From contig NC_072449.1 in the NCBI RefSeq assembly GCF_027596085.1, forward strand, positions 24,960,522 to 25,024,521: a DNA stretch of 64,000 nt, written 5' to 3'. The DNA comes from Anoplopoma fimbria. Lineage: Eukaryota > Chordata > Actinopteri > Perciformes > Anoplopomatidae. Below, one piece after another: positions 1 through 63,730 of the stretch. The number at the start of each line of letters is the position of its first letter. The stretch's first letter is position 1. A program made the position numbers and the translations under genes. A model generated the notes under the pieces. The model saw only the letters and a list, made by a program, of their open reading frames with translations, was not told the DNA's origin and ran no database searches.

Positions 1-525
1 TAACAGTTGTCATATTTATGGGGGATCAGATGAGAAACTAGCTTTGATGCTCAGGCATAAATCTTAAAAGGATGGAAAAGGGATTAAAGCTGAAATAAAA
101 GTGTGAATTTGGGCATGTCGTGGTCAGACGACTAATATATCATTACACCATTTGATATGATAGTATTAGTTTAATTTCACAGTGTGTGGAGAACTTGAGC
201 CATTTGTAGAAAGAAGAATATATACATTATGTTTGTTACTATGTTTTTCTTTCATTCTAATTATAAAAAAATATATTTTCTCCCTTACTCATTGTGGTAT
301 TTATCCATGGAGAAAGTTTTCATTTAAATTGACAATGAAATTGTATATTGAACGCATTAAACAACACCATCTCTTTCCAGAAACAATGTCATTCTGAAAA
401 ATCATTGTTTTAAAAAATATTTTTCATTAGTTGTGTTCAGCTTTATAGCTCTGATTTAGCTTTTTATGTGATTTATTTGCAAGCATATTTATATATATAT
501 ATATTATATACCCAGTCTACCACAT

Positions 526-698
526 TGCGGCGGCTGTGGCACATGAGGTAGAGCGCTTTCCCGTTTGGTGGTTCAAGCCCCTACCAACATGTCTAACCCC
601 ACAGCCCACTGCTCCTCCGGGATTGCAGAGAAATATTTCCCCATTGGGGACTAATAAAGGATTGATTATTTATTATTATTATTATTATTATTATTGCA
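526..698 (+). mobile_element. tRNA-derived SINE
   Basis: The head has a box A-like TGGCACATGAGG (537-548) and a box B GGTTCAAGCCC (570-580), the internal RNA polymerase III promoter of a tRNA-type SINE. The body ends with CCCCATTGGGGACTAATAAA and a (TTA)n tail to about 698. Fish SINEs often share such tails with partner LINEs. The family is not named. Confidence 0.6.
665..696. repeat. (TTA)n microsatellite
   Basis: About ten ATT/TTA units form the tail of the SINE. Confidence 0.85.
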
Positions 699-1619
699 TA
701 TGGCTGATCGTGCTCTCTCACTTGGCTGGGAGTTGCTCTTAGCCCTCGCTGTTGCCAGGCTTTATGATTTTTCTTTGCCTTCTCAGGCTGTTCAACCTCT
801 TCTCAGATTTGGCCCATATTGCCTAGGGTCAGCCATTGAATACAGTATATGCAGTGTGTGCTGATCCTCCAAATTGCCATGTGTGAAATCCATCCCACTC
901 GCTCCTGAGGGAGTAGTCATACCACTCAAAATGAAACTGCCTCTCGTATCCTCCCCATATTCTTCCACTTGGCTGTTCTCTCTGGCCGCCTAGGACCATG
1001 CAGTTGTGAGGCTTTATAGTGGAAGCCTATTAGACAAATCTTAGATGAATGCAGCAGAGGTGCTGTGATACCAGGTTGTCAGAGTGCTCCACAGTCTCAT
1101 ATAAATATATCAGTCATGCTGGCTTGGAGGTCTCACTGAATTATATTATTTTCCTGTTTTGGTAAACGCAGTGGGGGGGTGGGGGATGTTTTGTCCCATA
1201 TGGGAGAAAACTGCATCAGGTTTTATAAAAATTGCTTTTTTAGATTTATTAATAACGTCTGTCATTGTGTTGTAGCCAATGTTGGGTTAAAGCTATTCGG
1301 AAGTCAGATATGATTAGAATCTATTTTCATGCATGAAGTGGCTTTCTATCACTTTTAACTATGATGTGCTCCATTTGAGCATCTGCACATTATCATATAT
1401 GAGTTGCAGCCTAAACACCAGTGTCACCTGTGCCTCTCCTCATCTCATCTGTCACAATATTTTTTTCCGTTCTCCACCTGTGATGTTTTACAGGCAGAAT
1501 GCAGCCTGCCCTCTGTCAAATCAGGGTAAGAAGAGAAGGGGAATAAAGGAAAGAGAGAACAGAGATGTTAAATTGCATTATGGGTATTATGCTGTAGAGG
1601 TATATTTCCCTGCAGCTGG

Positions 1620-1870
1620 CAGAGCAGCGCATGCGCTTGTGGGTCTTAATGAGCCTACATGGAGGGACCTGTGTGGGAACAAAAGGCTGCGCTAGTCGGC
1701 CATACCAGACCCCTCCACCCGCCCTCTCGCTGCTCCCCCAGCCCTGAGCGTGACAGACCAAGAGCAGAGCGCCGGTCCCTTCCTGGTGGCGTGATTAGAT
1801 TGGGGCCGAAGTCTCCAGCTGGCAGGCCTGTCTGTGACTGGAGGCGGCCGTCCCCAGCGCTTGTCACTAG
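1620..1870. promoter_or_regulatory. CpG cluster with palindromic NRF1-type site
   Basis: About 15 CpGs fall in 250 bases of an otherwise CpG-poor intron. GCGCATGCGC at 1627-1636 is a perfect NRF1-type palindrome. This could be an intragenic promoter or enhancer, or a decayed GC-rich element. No transcript evidence can be read from sequence. Confidence 0.35.
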
Positions 1871-2814
1871 CTGACACCTCTGACAGGCAGGGGACAGCTT
1901 CAGCAGACAGGTTCATTAAATGGCATTTTTTACAGCTGGGCCTCCAAAAATGAGGGCTGGGCTTTGTCAAATCTCCAAGTCTACAGGGGCCCCTGTGTGT
2001 TGGTTTAGACCAAAGCTTTGTTGTTATGACAAATTTTTTGATCTGGGCTGTTTGAAATCCGCTCTTTTTTCTCCTCTTTAGCCTCTCTTTTGTTGACAGC
2101 TAGCCCTTTGGCCTGCACTTTGTCATAGCAGCAAAATGTTCACTTAAGCTGGGTAATAAGAAACAGCCAATGCTAAAACAATATTATATTGATAATCAGT
2201 TGCCAAATTATAACTGCTTTTATATATAGTTTCTCAAATCTTGATAACCTGAAGTGACTCTCTTGTGTAAACAGCATTATTTATTATTTGCTGGGTTGCT
2301 GGTTAATTTTTTTTATAATACGTGATATAAATAATGAAATATTTAAGAGGCAAATTTATAGCACTGTTCAAAAAAAAGAAAATGACTATGAAAATGATAA
2401 ACCATTCAAAGTCTGTAGACACCTTCATAACTTGATATGTATTCAAATAACAGCCTGCTATTGCCTTAATGGAGTAAGCTATTGTAACCTTCCCATGATA
2501 CATAGCTGTATGACTTGCCTTTAAGCATTGCACTCAGAAGACTACTTCCACAACATCTGGCTGAGGGGCGGGGTGGGTGGGGATAAAAGCTACCCTGCCT
2601 CCTAGCTGGCTGCTGCTGGCCCTCAACAGTGCACCCGCAGGTCCATAGCCGTCTCGCCGTCTCACCTCCCCTCCTCTCTGCTCCGTCTCCATTCAGCACG
2701 CTGCCTCCTCTGGGCCGTGCTGTCTCTATGACAACTGTTTGAGTTGGGGGGTTGCAGAGGTGTCAGGCAGGGCATTACTGGGAGGAGAGCACCAGAGATG
2801 CTGTGCTGCACATC

Positions 2815-2990
2815 CAGCATCTCCACCTAATCCAATTTTAATTGAGCTCCAGAGATTTTGGATGTGGCACGGAGGTCGAGCATGAGCTATTCCAGGGAGA
2901 AATTAAGGCAGCCCGGCTCACGCTGCACTCTTCCAGCCTGTCACTATTTTAAATGAGCATTAGCATCAGACCTAACCCAGCTGAACATCT
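2815..2990. promoter_or_regulatory. Candidate conserved non-coding element
   Basis: The block has TTTTAATTGAGC and AAATTAAGG homeodomain-type cores in a balanced-composition stretch without repeats. It looks like vertebrate regulatory DNA, but no alignment was possible. Confidence 0.2.
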
Positions 2991-4209
2991 CACTCCGGCT
3001 TCCCCACCCTCCCTGCCTACTCCACCTCAATCACCCCCCCCCCCCACATACACTAATGTACTGTAGGGCCTCACCTTCCTACTACACTGTTATATCTTTA
3101 TTTTCTCTCTCACACAACTGAACCTATGTGTGATTATAACCTGGGGAGCTGATGAGGTTGCTCCTTGGCTCACACTGTTGGACAAAATTGTTCAGTCAGA
3201 TGGAAGTGAGATAAAAAGAGAAGGGGGTGAGGGGACCATTCTCACCTGTCAGAACAACTCTCTGGGTTTATAGGTGGACCTGCAATCCCAGTGGTGCTGC
3301 ATACACTTATGATCCTTTGTCTACTCTCCTCACCTTGGCATGATGGTTGTTATTGATTATTTATGTGTCACTAACCCAGGGGGTCCTATTTTGACCACTT
3401 GAGTTCTATAGACCAACTGAAAAAGTGTGAAACACGCAAAGAGGATCTGTAGAGTTTCATATTATGTAGAAAAGTGCATTGAGATATGGTATCATGTCTC
3501 AGTAATGCTTTGTTACTCTTGCTTTAAAAAAAAATACAGAATGAATGAACCAGAACTCGTGTGATGTTTATATTCCAATTTGAATCAAACTCATGGAATA
3601 GTTAAGAATTGATTTAATTAGCCTTATGGAATTAGCTTGCGAGCATATTTTAATCCAAGTGGTGAAATAATGGGTATACTAGAGCATCAATGTCTCACCA
3701 ACTATTGCTGTGTTGCCAATAAACAAGATGGTTCACAAATAGGTACTAAAAAGTGCAACAGCTGCCAACCTTTTATTAGTAAAGCAGTAAACCAATGTTA
3801 AACACAGATCTCTCCTTTGTGTCATTTTGGTCATATCTACTGTCATTTCATCTGATACAGTTTGGAAAATACAATGGGCTCATCGATTGCTTTTCTGTCC
3901 ATGTTGCAACAAAGCAATGGCTTAGTTTACACCAATCATTTAATTAGTTCAAATAATTTAAATCATAATCTGAGAGCTTGCCTCATTTCAGTGGCATTGT
4001 AAAGAAACATTACACAATAATCAAACACACTGTTGCAACACTTGCTTTGTCTTATCTAACATACTGTGTTGGTGATGCTTTCTTGCTTTGTCATATGCAA
4101 CTTTAACATTGAACACAGTGAACTGGACAGTTGTAACCTGACAAGCTATCTGGTTTATACAGCTATTATATCCTAAGGACATTTTTCTTTTCTTTCTCTG
4201 CCCTTCTAG

Positions 4210-40056
<35,847 letters not shown>

Positions 40057-40518
40057 GGAGAGATGGATCCATGCAGCAGGGCGTAGTGTGGAGGGTGAAG
40101 AGAAATACCTACCAACCAGTGACCGAGGTGTGCTGCAGAAGATGGAAGAGATCTAGTGGGCTGGAGAACATCACCATGGTGACACTAACAAGAACAGGGT
40201 GTGCTTGCATGTGTTCATCTGGCCTCTTAGGAAAACTTGTTGCTATGTGTCTGTTGGTTTTCATGTCTTACCCGAGCACCAGCTGATACATTTTCCCAAA
40301 TCAAACAGGTCTGTTGTTCTGAGCAATGAGAGACAGACTGAGAATACAATTACACAGTTACTGAAACATACATGTAAGCGTTAAAGTTCCTGTTTTAAAC
40401 TGTGAAAATGCAAAACAAAATGAATCCTCGTTGGAAACATTTATACATTTGTATGGCAGATACATATCTCACTGGGAACACTTTTCTAAAAAGAAATAAT
40501 AATGATGTTAACCTGTAC

Positions 40519-40526
40519 TGTAAATA
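40519..40526 (+). promoter_or_regulatory. Pumilio-type motif in nbea 3' UTR
   Basis: TGTAAATA lies in the sense strand of the nbea 3' UTR and matches the core recognised by Pumilio proteins (TGTANATA). A single 8-mer can occur by chance, so function is only a possibility. Confidence 0.35.
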
Positions 40527-41823
40527 TGGACAGTGTAAAGTGTTTCTTCTCTGTAAAGGCTGAGAAAAAGATCTAAATGCTGTTAAACTAGCCACCATGT
40601 TACCAACATTTCCATCACAGGAGCTATGTAAAATTGTCTTCATTGAACTTCAGATATTAGTTTGTTAATAATACATGTATATGGCCATTGTTTGCTCATT
40701 GTTATTAACAGTGGTCAAATGTATGTGTATGTGAAAAGACAAATGTTCATTGTTAGTTTGTTGTATTTGATTGTCTATGTGGAAGAAAAGTGAAATTCAG
40801 TGTGAGCTTAGTCCTTTGTGAAATATTTGTTTTTAATCATGATATCAACAAAAAGGATTACAAATTGTGATATTCCCATATTAACTTTGAATCAAGGACT
40901 ATTTAGTTCTATCAGTGACAGAATCAAATAATTAAAATAATTCAAGTGGGACATTTGAAACAGCAGTTATGAATCTATTGTTGTTTCAGCTTCTTCCAAA
41001 AACATATCCAGAGGATTTAATACCAGATTTGTTGAGCCTCATGACTGTTACGGTGTTTGTGGTAAAACTGTAAGAAATGTTGTCAAAGGAAGTGTCATTT
41101 AAAAAGGCAGTCTACAATTGTTGTTACTGCAAACATTAGTACTGTTACTTGTGCATCTCAGTTTTTTCCTTTTGACTCTTTTTGCAAAAATGTTTGCTAG
41201 TTCATTCTGTATCTGTTAATTCATGAACAGCAGTTCATGCTGCGAAACGTGCATTGGTAAGCAATATTATGACTTGGTTGTTGTAAAGGTCTAAGGATTT
41301 CAGCTGCCTGACAGAAAAAAAGTTATCTTATGATGGATGAAATCTTACAAAAATGACTAAGGTCTATTTTTGATGATGTGAAAGCTATTTTGTCTGCATT
41401 TAACTGCAGAAGTCTGTCGCTGTGAGTTGACAATGTTAAATGAACAAAAATATGCAAAGAGATTTTGAGTTTGCATTCTGATTTTTGTAATGGTGCTACC
41501 AGACACCACCCTACCCAAAGCTGACGTTTTGCATGCTCAGAGCTACTAAAGGCGTTGGGTTACCAGTTTGCTGTCCTGTGAAATCATTTTCATTATTGTG
41601 AATTTAAATTAGTTTGACAAAAACAATTTTTGTTTACATATTACAATTAAGCAGTGAATTTGATTTAATGTTATATATTTTAAGATATGCTATGATTTAT
41701 ATATTTTTGTTGCATTACCGATTGTTTTTGCATACGTTTTAACATAATTGGGATATGTTTGAAGCTTATGTGATTATATCAAAATTGATTCTAAATTCAG
41801 CTGCGTTCATTATTTTTGTTTAT

Positions 41824-41839
41824 AATAAAACTGAATAAA
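41824..41839 (+). terminator. nbea: nbea polyadenylation signals (two AATAAA)
   Basis: AATAAA occurs at 41824-41829 and again at 41834-41839. A GT-rich stretch follows at about 41857-41874, the expected downstream element. Cleavage is therefore expected near 41850. Confidence 0.8.
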
Positions 41840-41850
41840 TATACCAGTGA

Positions 41851-42097
41851 GCTTTAACTTGTGTATGTGTGTGCCTGCCTCCAAAACATTCATGCATGTA
41901 TTAATGCGATACCATGAAAAAATATGTATAACTAGTGTTCAGTAAATGCATGCTATAAATGGTATTATACTGAAGACGTTATAAGATTGTGTTGTTTGGT
42001 TATACTGCCACCTGCTGTCTAACTTTGTTGTTGCAGATTTGGTGGGTCCACCACATGCAAAAACAGTAACACTTATTCACAAATTAATTAAATCCTT
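41851..42097. other. Gap between convergent 3' ends
   Basis: About 250 bases separate the predicted nbea cleavage site from the predicted dclk1 polyadenylation signal. I see no gene or repeat here beyond the GT-rich element just after the nbea signals. Confidence 0.5.
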
Positions 42098-42103
42098 TTT
42101 ATT
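42098..42103 (-). terminator. dclk1: Candidate dclk1 polyadenylation signal
   Basis: TTTATT on the + strand is AATAAA on the dclk1 strand. It is the candidate I found between the dclk1 stop and the nbea 3' end. Upstream alternatives with variant hexamers are possible. Confidence 0.4.
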
Positions 42104-44045
42104 CTCAGGTTTGGTTTCTTCGCAGATAGCTACATTGTTGGAAGTATGTTTTTTTTAACAACAATCAATTTTTTCCTCATTAATTAAAAGATTTAATATT
42201 TTTTTCTACTCATTTAAATTGTTTTAACATCCTTACAATAATGGAATATGGATGACTATAATACAGCATTCACATTCTTCATCCACTTCCACATAATACT
42301 GACATTCCCAGTTGTCTTAGAGTACCTTTTTGTCATACTGTATATAAACATTCTATGTTTTTCAGATGATGACAACAGTCCTGAAAGCATAAACATTCCC
42401 AAAAAGTCACTATCACAACTTTCTTTCCTTGTGCTTTTTGGTTCAATCCCTTCCAGTCAGAAACTTAAAAGCCCTTTTACAACAAAATTAGTGGTGTGAT
42501 ATTACTTTTCTGTTAAAATACATATTTTGACTTAGCTATGGTATGTCTATATTCTGCATTAACTGAACTGCATTCACCAAGACAGCATGTACAAAAACAA
42601 CAGAAATGACTTCATATCTGACAGTCAAACAGTAGAACACCCAAACAACTGATTTAGGATGCATATTAGCACACATGCAAGTTACAGTCTCGGATGAAGG
42701 GAACAGGACATTCACACCCACAAATATTTGTTCTATTTGTTCTAGTGAACCAATGTATGAGGTGATCAGCCAACACACTATCTGGTGAGCAAGACATCTG
42801 GGTTATGTTGATTCATCTGATTTAAAAAGTCAAACAAAAGTAAAAGACTGAATGAACAAATATGGAAATAATGAATTTTACTGGAAGCACTGTTGTGTTT
42901 AACAGAGTTTAACTTTTTTTCAATTCGGTGTGTGAAAAAAACATCCAAGTTGCACAAGAGCCAATAGCTCCCATCTGAGAGATAAGTGTGTCAGTTGGCT
43001 GCCAAAAATACCAGCAATAGATCCATTTCCACTCATTCCAGCATTTCCAAGGACAAATTTGATATTGTGCTCATTGGGCAGTTCACCTAATTGCACTTAA
43101 ATCTATATGAGCCAAGGCAAGGCTTTAAACATGCACTTACTACCAACTACACTGCACTGACATTCATCTGTACCACCACTGAATTACAACCACTCTAACA
43201 GACGTGTAACAAATCTATAGCTTCAATAATCATCCTTAAGCACCACGGTGAGCTGGACTATCAATAGTCAAACATTAGCACCCTCAAAAGAGTAATGGTA
43301 CTGGGTGGCAGGACAATATTTGCCCTACACAGAAATAAATCAGTTATGTACGGATAATGCTTACGGTACAATAAAGCAGCATGTCAGTTCAGTTTCTTAA
43401 GTCCTGTTGAACAGTGTGCCTACGGTTTATGCACCAGAACCTTAAGTACCTTGGCACAGAGAAATCTAAAAGTCATAAAGTACAGCAGGAAGGTGACTGT
43501 TACTGTTGTATTTAGAGTAATTGTTAAACAAGCATTTGTGTTTAAACCACAATAATAAGGGAAATTTACCAGCATATCACAAAATCATGAATTTAAAAAG
43601 CTAAGGTTTGAATGTTTTTCATTTACACGTTCCATAAAAAAAAGCTAAGTGCTTTATGAAGCCGGCTGTCTTTCCTGCAGTATACAATATAAACCAGTAG
43701 AGGGCTCTAGGGTGCTACATGAACCAGTGTTTTGTGAATAAATAAGGCTTTTACAGTTTTGTGACTTTTTTGAAGAAATTTAAAAAAAGCCATATACATA
43801 TAAAAAAATGTTTTGCATGCTCATAAGGTGTATTTCTTTGATCCAGAGACCCACGTGTCCCCTACTCTGATCATTGCATTTTATAGTTTAAGTAAAAGTA
43901 TAATGAATGTGGAAAACTTAAAATTGGTGAAGGTAGGTATGCAGCCTGTGAATGTCAGCAGACTGAACCCAGTGTCTTTCCATTTGCACTCCACCCTTTC
44001 CAACTCCCAAAGGGTTAGATGTGGACTGTGGCCTCTGGGAAACTG
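42104..44045 (-). other. dclk1: Probable dclk1 3' untranslated region
   Basis: About 1.9 kb follows the dclk1 stop codon and has no supported open frame and no recognisable transposon. Its extent depends on the polyadenylation signal chosen. Short frames here on both strands are treated as noise. Confidence 0.5.
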
Positions 44046-60088
<16,043 letters not shown>

Positions 60089-60490
60089 GTCTATGCAGTG
60101 CTATTAGACCATAAATAAAACAGGGATAATGCTTACATTTTAATAAGACATTTTACTTGAATTTGTATAATACATTAGTGCAATAAGGCTCTCTGTCAGT
60201 TATTTACACTCCTGATACAGCACTAAAGCAGGCTTCGTTGCTGCTACTGCTGCTCCTACACACATTATGAAGTAACATGTCACACCCATTTCATGCTCCC
60301 TGGTGATACTCAATTCAATCTTTACAGCAATGAAATTAACATGCATTTGCAGTGATTGTAGAACATCAACAGTGTAAGCCAGGTACAGAATGGTGGCTGG
60401 AACCGTGTTGATAGGTAAACAATACAAATATACAATTTAGCAAGAAAAATGGTCCAGAACATATGGATTGTATGGTGCAATATCTCTTAC

Positions 60491-60800
60491 CTTTGAGGCC
60501 AAGACAGATGCAATAAAGCTTTTTTTTTTTCCTGTAAGCAGAACTTGTCTCAATGAATCATTTATTCATTTGATGCCTTGCAGATTAACCATGCGTCCCT
60601 TTGTTGCCCCTGTGATGGTGCTGTCTTCCTGCTCCGCCGTGTGTTCGCATGCAGAGAGGAGGCAGGGCTGTAGCCGGTGTCCTCCACATCCCCTCCCCTC
60701 TCCTCCCCTCCTCTCCCTTTCTGCCATTGCAGTGATTTACATCGGAACGCTTGGGGGTCAGCACTCCGCGTGCACGCTGCTGTCAGAAACATGGTGCGCG
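60491..60800 (-). promoter_or_regulatory. dclk1: Probable dclk1 first (non-coding) exon and promoter
   Basis: On the dclk1 strand this stretch is GC-richer than its surroundings, with CpGs grouped at about 60596-60820. It ends at a near-perfect donor, CTCAAAG|GTAAGAGA, with the last exon base at 60491. Mammalian DCLK1 has a non-coding first exon, so a 5' UTR exon here is expected. No TATA box is evident. The transcription start is not determined, and an acceptor-like CTTACAG inside means the exon borders are uncertain. Confidence 0.5.
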
Positions 60801-62406
60801 TTCACGTCGTCCTGCTCGGAATAACACCATACCTGTTATATCCAGGTACCTTAACATACATGAATAAAACAAATGCACATATCGTCATTCACTAAATAGT
60901 ACACAATGACAGAAAAGCGTACATCTCCCTCTCTAGCCATGTCTGGTTGGCTGGCAGGTATTCCCCAAAAATGTTTCTCCATTGAAACAACATTTTTGTA
61001 GCATTCATTTTAAAAAATGTTTTATTTCCGATGACGTTACACTGTTAATTCCGCTACAGGAATTAGGTATTAAAAAAAATACCCTCCCAAGGTGACCGAG
61101 CAGAGTAACATGCCGGGGTTACAGAATGAGCTAAAACTACACATTTGATATGACAATATAAATCACTTAAGTATGAGCGTAAGAACACCTAATGGGTCAT
61201 TTGCACGTGTTTTCGTATCAATATCTTTACATAAACTGTCACACTTTCATAGACCAACATCTTCCATGAATGCTTGATGTCGGAGTGGAGTGAGTCTAGG
61301 ACAAGTAACATAAAGTTACTTTTATGACTATCAGCATTTTATGTTCAACCTGGCGTAACCAATTACTTTATTTTAGGGCTTTTGTCCAATTGGCCTGCTG
61401 CAGGCATAATTTACTTAACCTCAAAATGTTCAAGGTTGTTCTCTGATCAGGCTGTCCAATGGAAATATCTTTAAACAATGGACAAACTTGCAACTTGTTC
61501 AAATGTACTTTTCTTTCTCCTTCCAATAACTTCTTAAAATATTAGTTGAACATTCATCTTTTTCACATTGTGTTTTTGTGTATTCCCCCAGAGAGCATAA
61601 AGAGATCTAGATAGTTAGATACTTAAAAGCTTATAGACAAATGCTCAGAGGGTTTCAGTGAATATTTGGGAGGTAATGTGGGTCTTTAAAGAAGCCCTTT
61701 CAAAGCTCATCAGATATAGCAGCATAACAAGTGTTGTACTTCATTTATTGTTAATCAAACCTGGGATCTATCCAATTATATAAAACCTCAGCTCTTGAGC
61801 AGTAAGCGAAAGGATCTAGGCATAGTGTCTAATGTTGTACCTGTTGTGACATCCCGAGGCAGATTTGTGATATTATAAAAATTGACTTGACAAGAGAAGA
61901 GCACTGATCACTTATTATCTTGCTTTGTATAAGTTGCTTAATATGTAAATAAACTTTTTTTTGTGTGCTGTAAGAAAAAAGGAGGATCTTAAAGATGAAC
62001 CCGAGAGAAGTGCTACCTCTCTTCAAAAAAGGAAAGTGACCTCGAGGCTTATCTTCATTCTTGCAAGGAACAGAAATGGAAGTTAGACTAAGTGGATTCC
62101 AGATTGTGTTATCAAAGCAACTGAAAGTGGTTATATGCTGAAATTCTTGTGTTTTCTGTACCGTCATGGGTTTTGTGCATTGTCATGTTCTTATGTGTGT
62201 CATTCTGCTAATTTGGGGATAATAATTCTAGCGGTGAGACTGCATCAACAATAACTTTTGGGTCATGTTTATTGTACATATTCACAAATCCTCATAATAC
62301 TCCCCAGGCTACAAATCAGAAAATCTTGTCAACGTTTGTGTGACCTTCTGCCCTTTGTCAATGGTCAGTTAGACACAGCGACCACATTAGAGCTCACTGC
62401 GGAGAC
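60801..62406. other. Intergenic region between dclk1 and the + strand candidate
   Basis: AT-rich, no gene supported. The 112-codon - strand frame at 61829-62167 has no recognisable features and is not called. Confidence 0.55.
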
Positions 62407-62876
62407 ATGAACGACCTGAAGGAGACTCTGCCTCTGGACATTATGTCTAAAGTAGGTCTACTGCATCCTTTTGGCTGCATAGAAACAGAATATTTTGCTG
62501 TGATAATTTTCATGATTTAATGTTTTGTTTCCCACAGGTTAATAAAGCAGTTGAGGAGAATGTGATTAGTTTGAGGAAAAACATACAAAGGCCACAGAAG
62601 ATACGGTACATACTGTCCTAGCCATTGGGTTATTACGACTGAGGAAGTTCATTTTTAGCTTTTTATATCACGTTTTTTACCCCACAGAGGAACAGCTTCT
62701 AAGAAATCAACTGAGGGTATGAATATTTATTTACCGTATTGTTTTTTGTGTCTTTTAATGTAGTTGTATTGACTAAACCTCACAAGCCTTGGATTGCAAT
62801 TTTTCAAATAAATGCATTGCATTGACTGATTATTTAATTTCAGATCATGTCATAAGAAGAAGATATGTCAACAAGT
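62407..62876 (+). pseudogene. Unidentified exon-like series, possibly broken gene start
   Basis: ATG at 62407 opens MNDLKETLPLDIMSK before GTAGGT (exon 62407-62451). After CCCACAG, 62538-62605 encodes VNKAVEENVISLRKNIQRPQ before GTACAT. After CCCCACAG, 62688-62716 encodes RGTASKKSTE before GTATGA. Frame is kept across these three. After TTTCAG at 62843, the joined frame gives DHVIRRRYVNK then TAA at 62874-62876. One base over, the same exon stays open far longer, so either the protein is only 58 residues or a frameshift has broken it. I do not recognise the product. It runs divergently from dclk1. Confidence 0.3.
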
Positions 62877-63147
62877 AAATCGGACATCTAGCACAATAAC
62901 CAATCCTCTGACAATGGATCAAATACTTCCTCCAGCTGACGGTCTGACCACAGTGCATGTCCCGCCAATACTGTTGGGCAAATTGTCTTTTCCTTGGGGA
63001 CAAATACTGCCAGTGTGCCAGGATCAATTTCTATCGGCCGGGTTTCAGTCTGTGGAAAATAACTGGCTAAATCAGACCCCTGCATTTATGAACCCAGCTT
63101 CATGTGTTTTCACATCAGCAATGACCAGCCAACCTTTTTTACCACAG
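62844..63147 (+). CDS. Open exon-like frame of unknown gene
   Basis: From the acceptor TTTCAG (62843) one frame is open to the CCACAG|GTGGGG at 63142-63153. It encodes TNPLTMDQILPPADGLTT, VPPILLGKLSFPWGQILPVC and ends TSQPFLPQ. The stretch is Pro/Ser/Thr-rich and looks coding rather than random, but it does not join in frame to the three upstream exon-like pieces. A donor at its end would place the LINE fragment in an intron. Function unknown. Confidence 0.3.
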
Positions 63148-63171
63148 GTGGGGCCGCACCCGTCTTCAAGC

Positions 63172-63193
63172 CATTACATTACATTACATTACA
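63172..63193. repeat. (CATTA)n microsatellite, LINE 3' tail
   Basis: Four CATTA units sit at the 3' end of the LINE fragment (TAATG on its own strand), the usual tail of such elements. Confidence 0.7.
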
Positions 63194-63324
63194 GTCATTT
63201 AGCAGACGCTTTTATCCAAAGCGACTTACAATAAGTGTATTCAACATAGGTATTCAAGAGAACTACTAGTCACCAGAAGTCATAAGTGCATCTCCTTTCT
63301 TAAACAAGTAAAAGTATAGTGCAG

Positions 63325-63436
63325 AAGCAAATTACTACGAAAACAATAAGTGCAACAAACTAATACAAATACAATAAGTGCAACGAATACAATACAATAA
63401 GTGCAACAAACTAATACGAATGCAATAAGTGCTACG
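63325..63436. repeat. Internal short tandem repeats in LINE fragment
   Basis: The motif CAATAAGTGCAAC with variants recurs several times, with spacers such as AAACTAATACAAATA. It is an irregular tandem repeat inside the LINE 3' region. Confidence 0.65.
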
Positions 63437-63730
63437 AGGAAGGCTCAGGGTAGTACTTCTTGAAGAGGTGAGTTTTCAGCCTGCGCCGAAAGATGGGCAG
63501 CGACTCTGCTGTCCTGACGTCAGTGGAGAGTTCATTCCACCACTGTGGGGCCAGCCATGTGTTATGGGATGTCACTCCTTGGCCTGTTGTATCCTGTTGC
63601 CCTTCCAACAGTGAGCTTTGGCCAAGCCTAAAGCCTACTTCAAAACACAACAGTAGCAAACTTCATCGTACCCCCAGTAGTTCAAGGTTAGACCAGTTCA
63701 CCTCTGACAAAGTTAAAGCAGTAGATTTGA

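Larger units (their letters stand above)
1..4209 (+). other. nbea: nbea intron, 3' 4.2 kb
   Basis: Intronic DNA upstream of the first exon in the window. It holds the SINE at 526-698, a CpG-rich cluster at about 1620-1870, a C run near 3037-3047, and conserved-looking AT-homeobox motifs around 2820-2990. I found no upstream nbea exon and no mab21l1 coding frame. Confidence 0.75.
40057..41850 (+). other. nbea: nbea 3' untranslated region
   Basis: About 1.8 kb runs from the TGA to the paired AATAAA motifs. It is AT-rich, has no long open frame and shows no transposon. The small frames at 40026-40384 and 40395-40643 are coincidental. The exact cleavage site is inferred. Confidence 0.75.
63172..63600 (-). 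mobile_element. 5'-truncated non-LTR retrotransposon 3' end (L2/CR1-like)
   Basis: On the - strand the fragment begins with the last residues of a reverse-transcriptase ORF (WNELSTDVRTAESLPIFRRR, then LKTHLFKKYY and a stop at 63432). It ends with the common fish LINE tail that reads GGATAAAAGCGTCTGCTAAATG, followed by TAATG repeats. Family name from memory. The 5' boundary is approximate. Confidence 0.6.

Noticed and set aside
537..580. A functional tRNA gene
   Set aside because: Box A and box B-like motifs are present, but no cloverleaf closes around them; a SINE head fits better.
1655..1970. Overlapping 70-92 codon frames on both strands
   Set aside because: Produced by the CpG-rich cluster; no splice sites or homology that fit nbea or another gene.
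61829..62167. 112-codon minus-strand frame
   Set aside because: No recognisable motif or promoter; AT-rich composition typical of random open frames.
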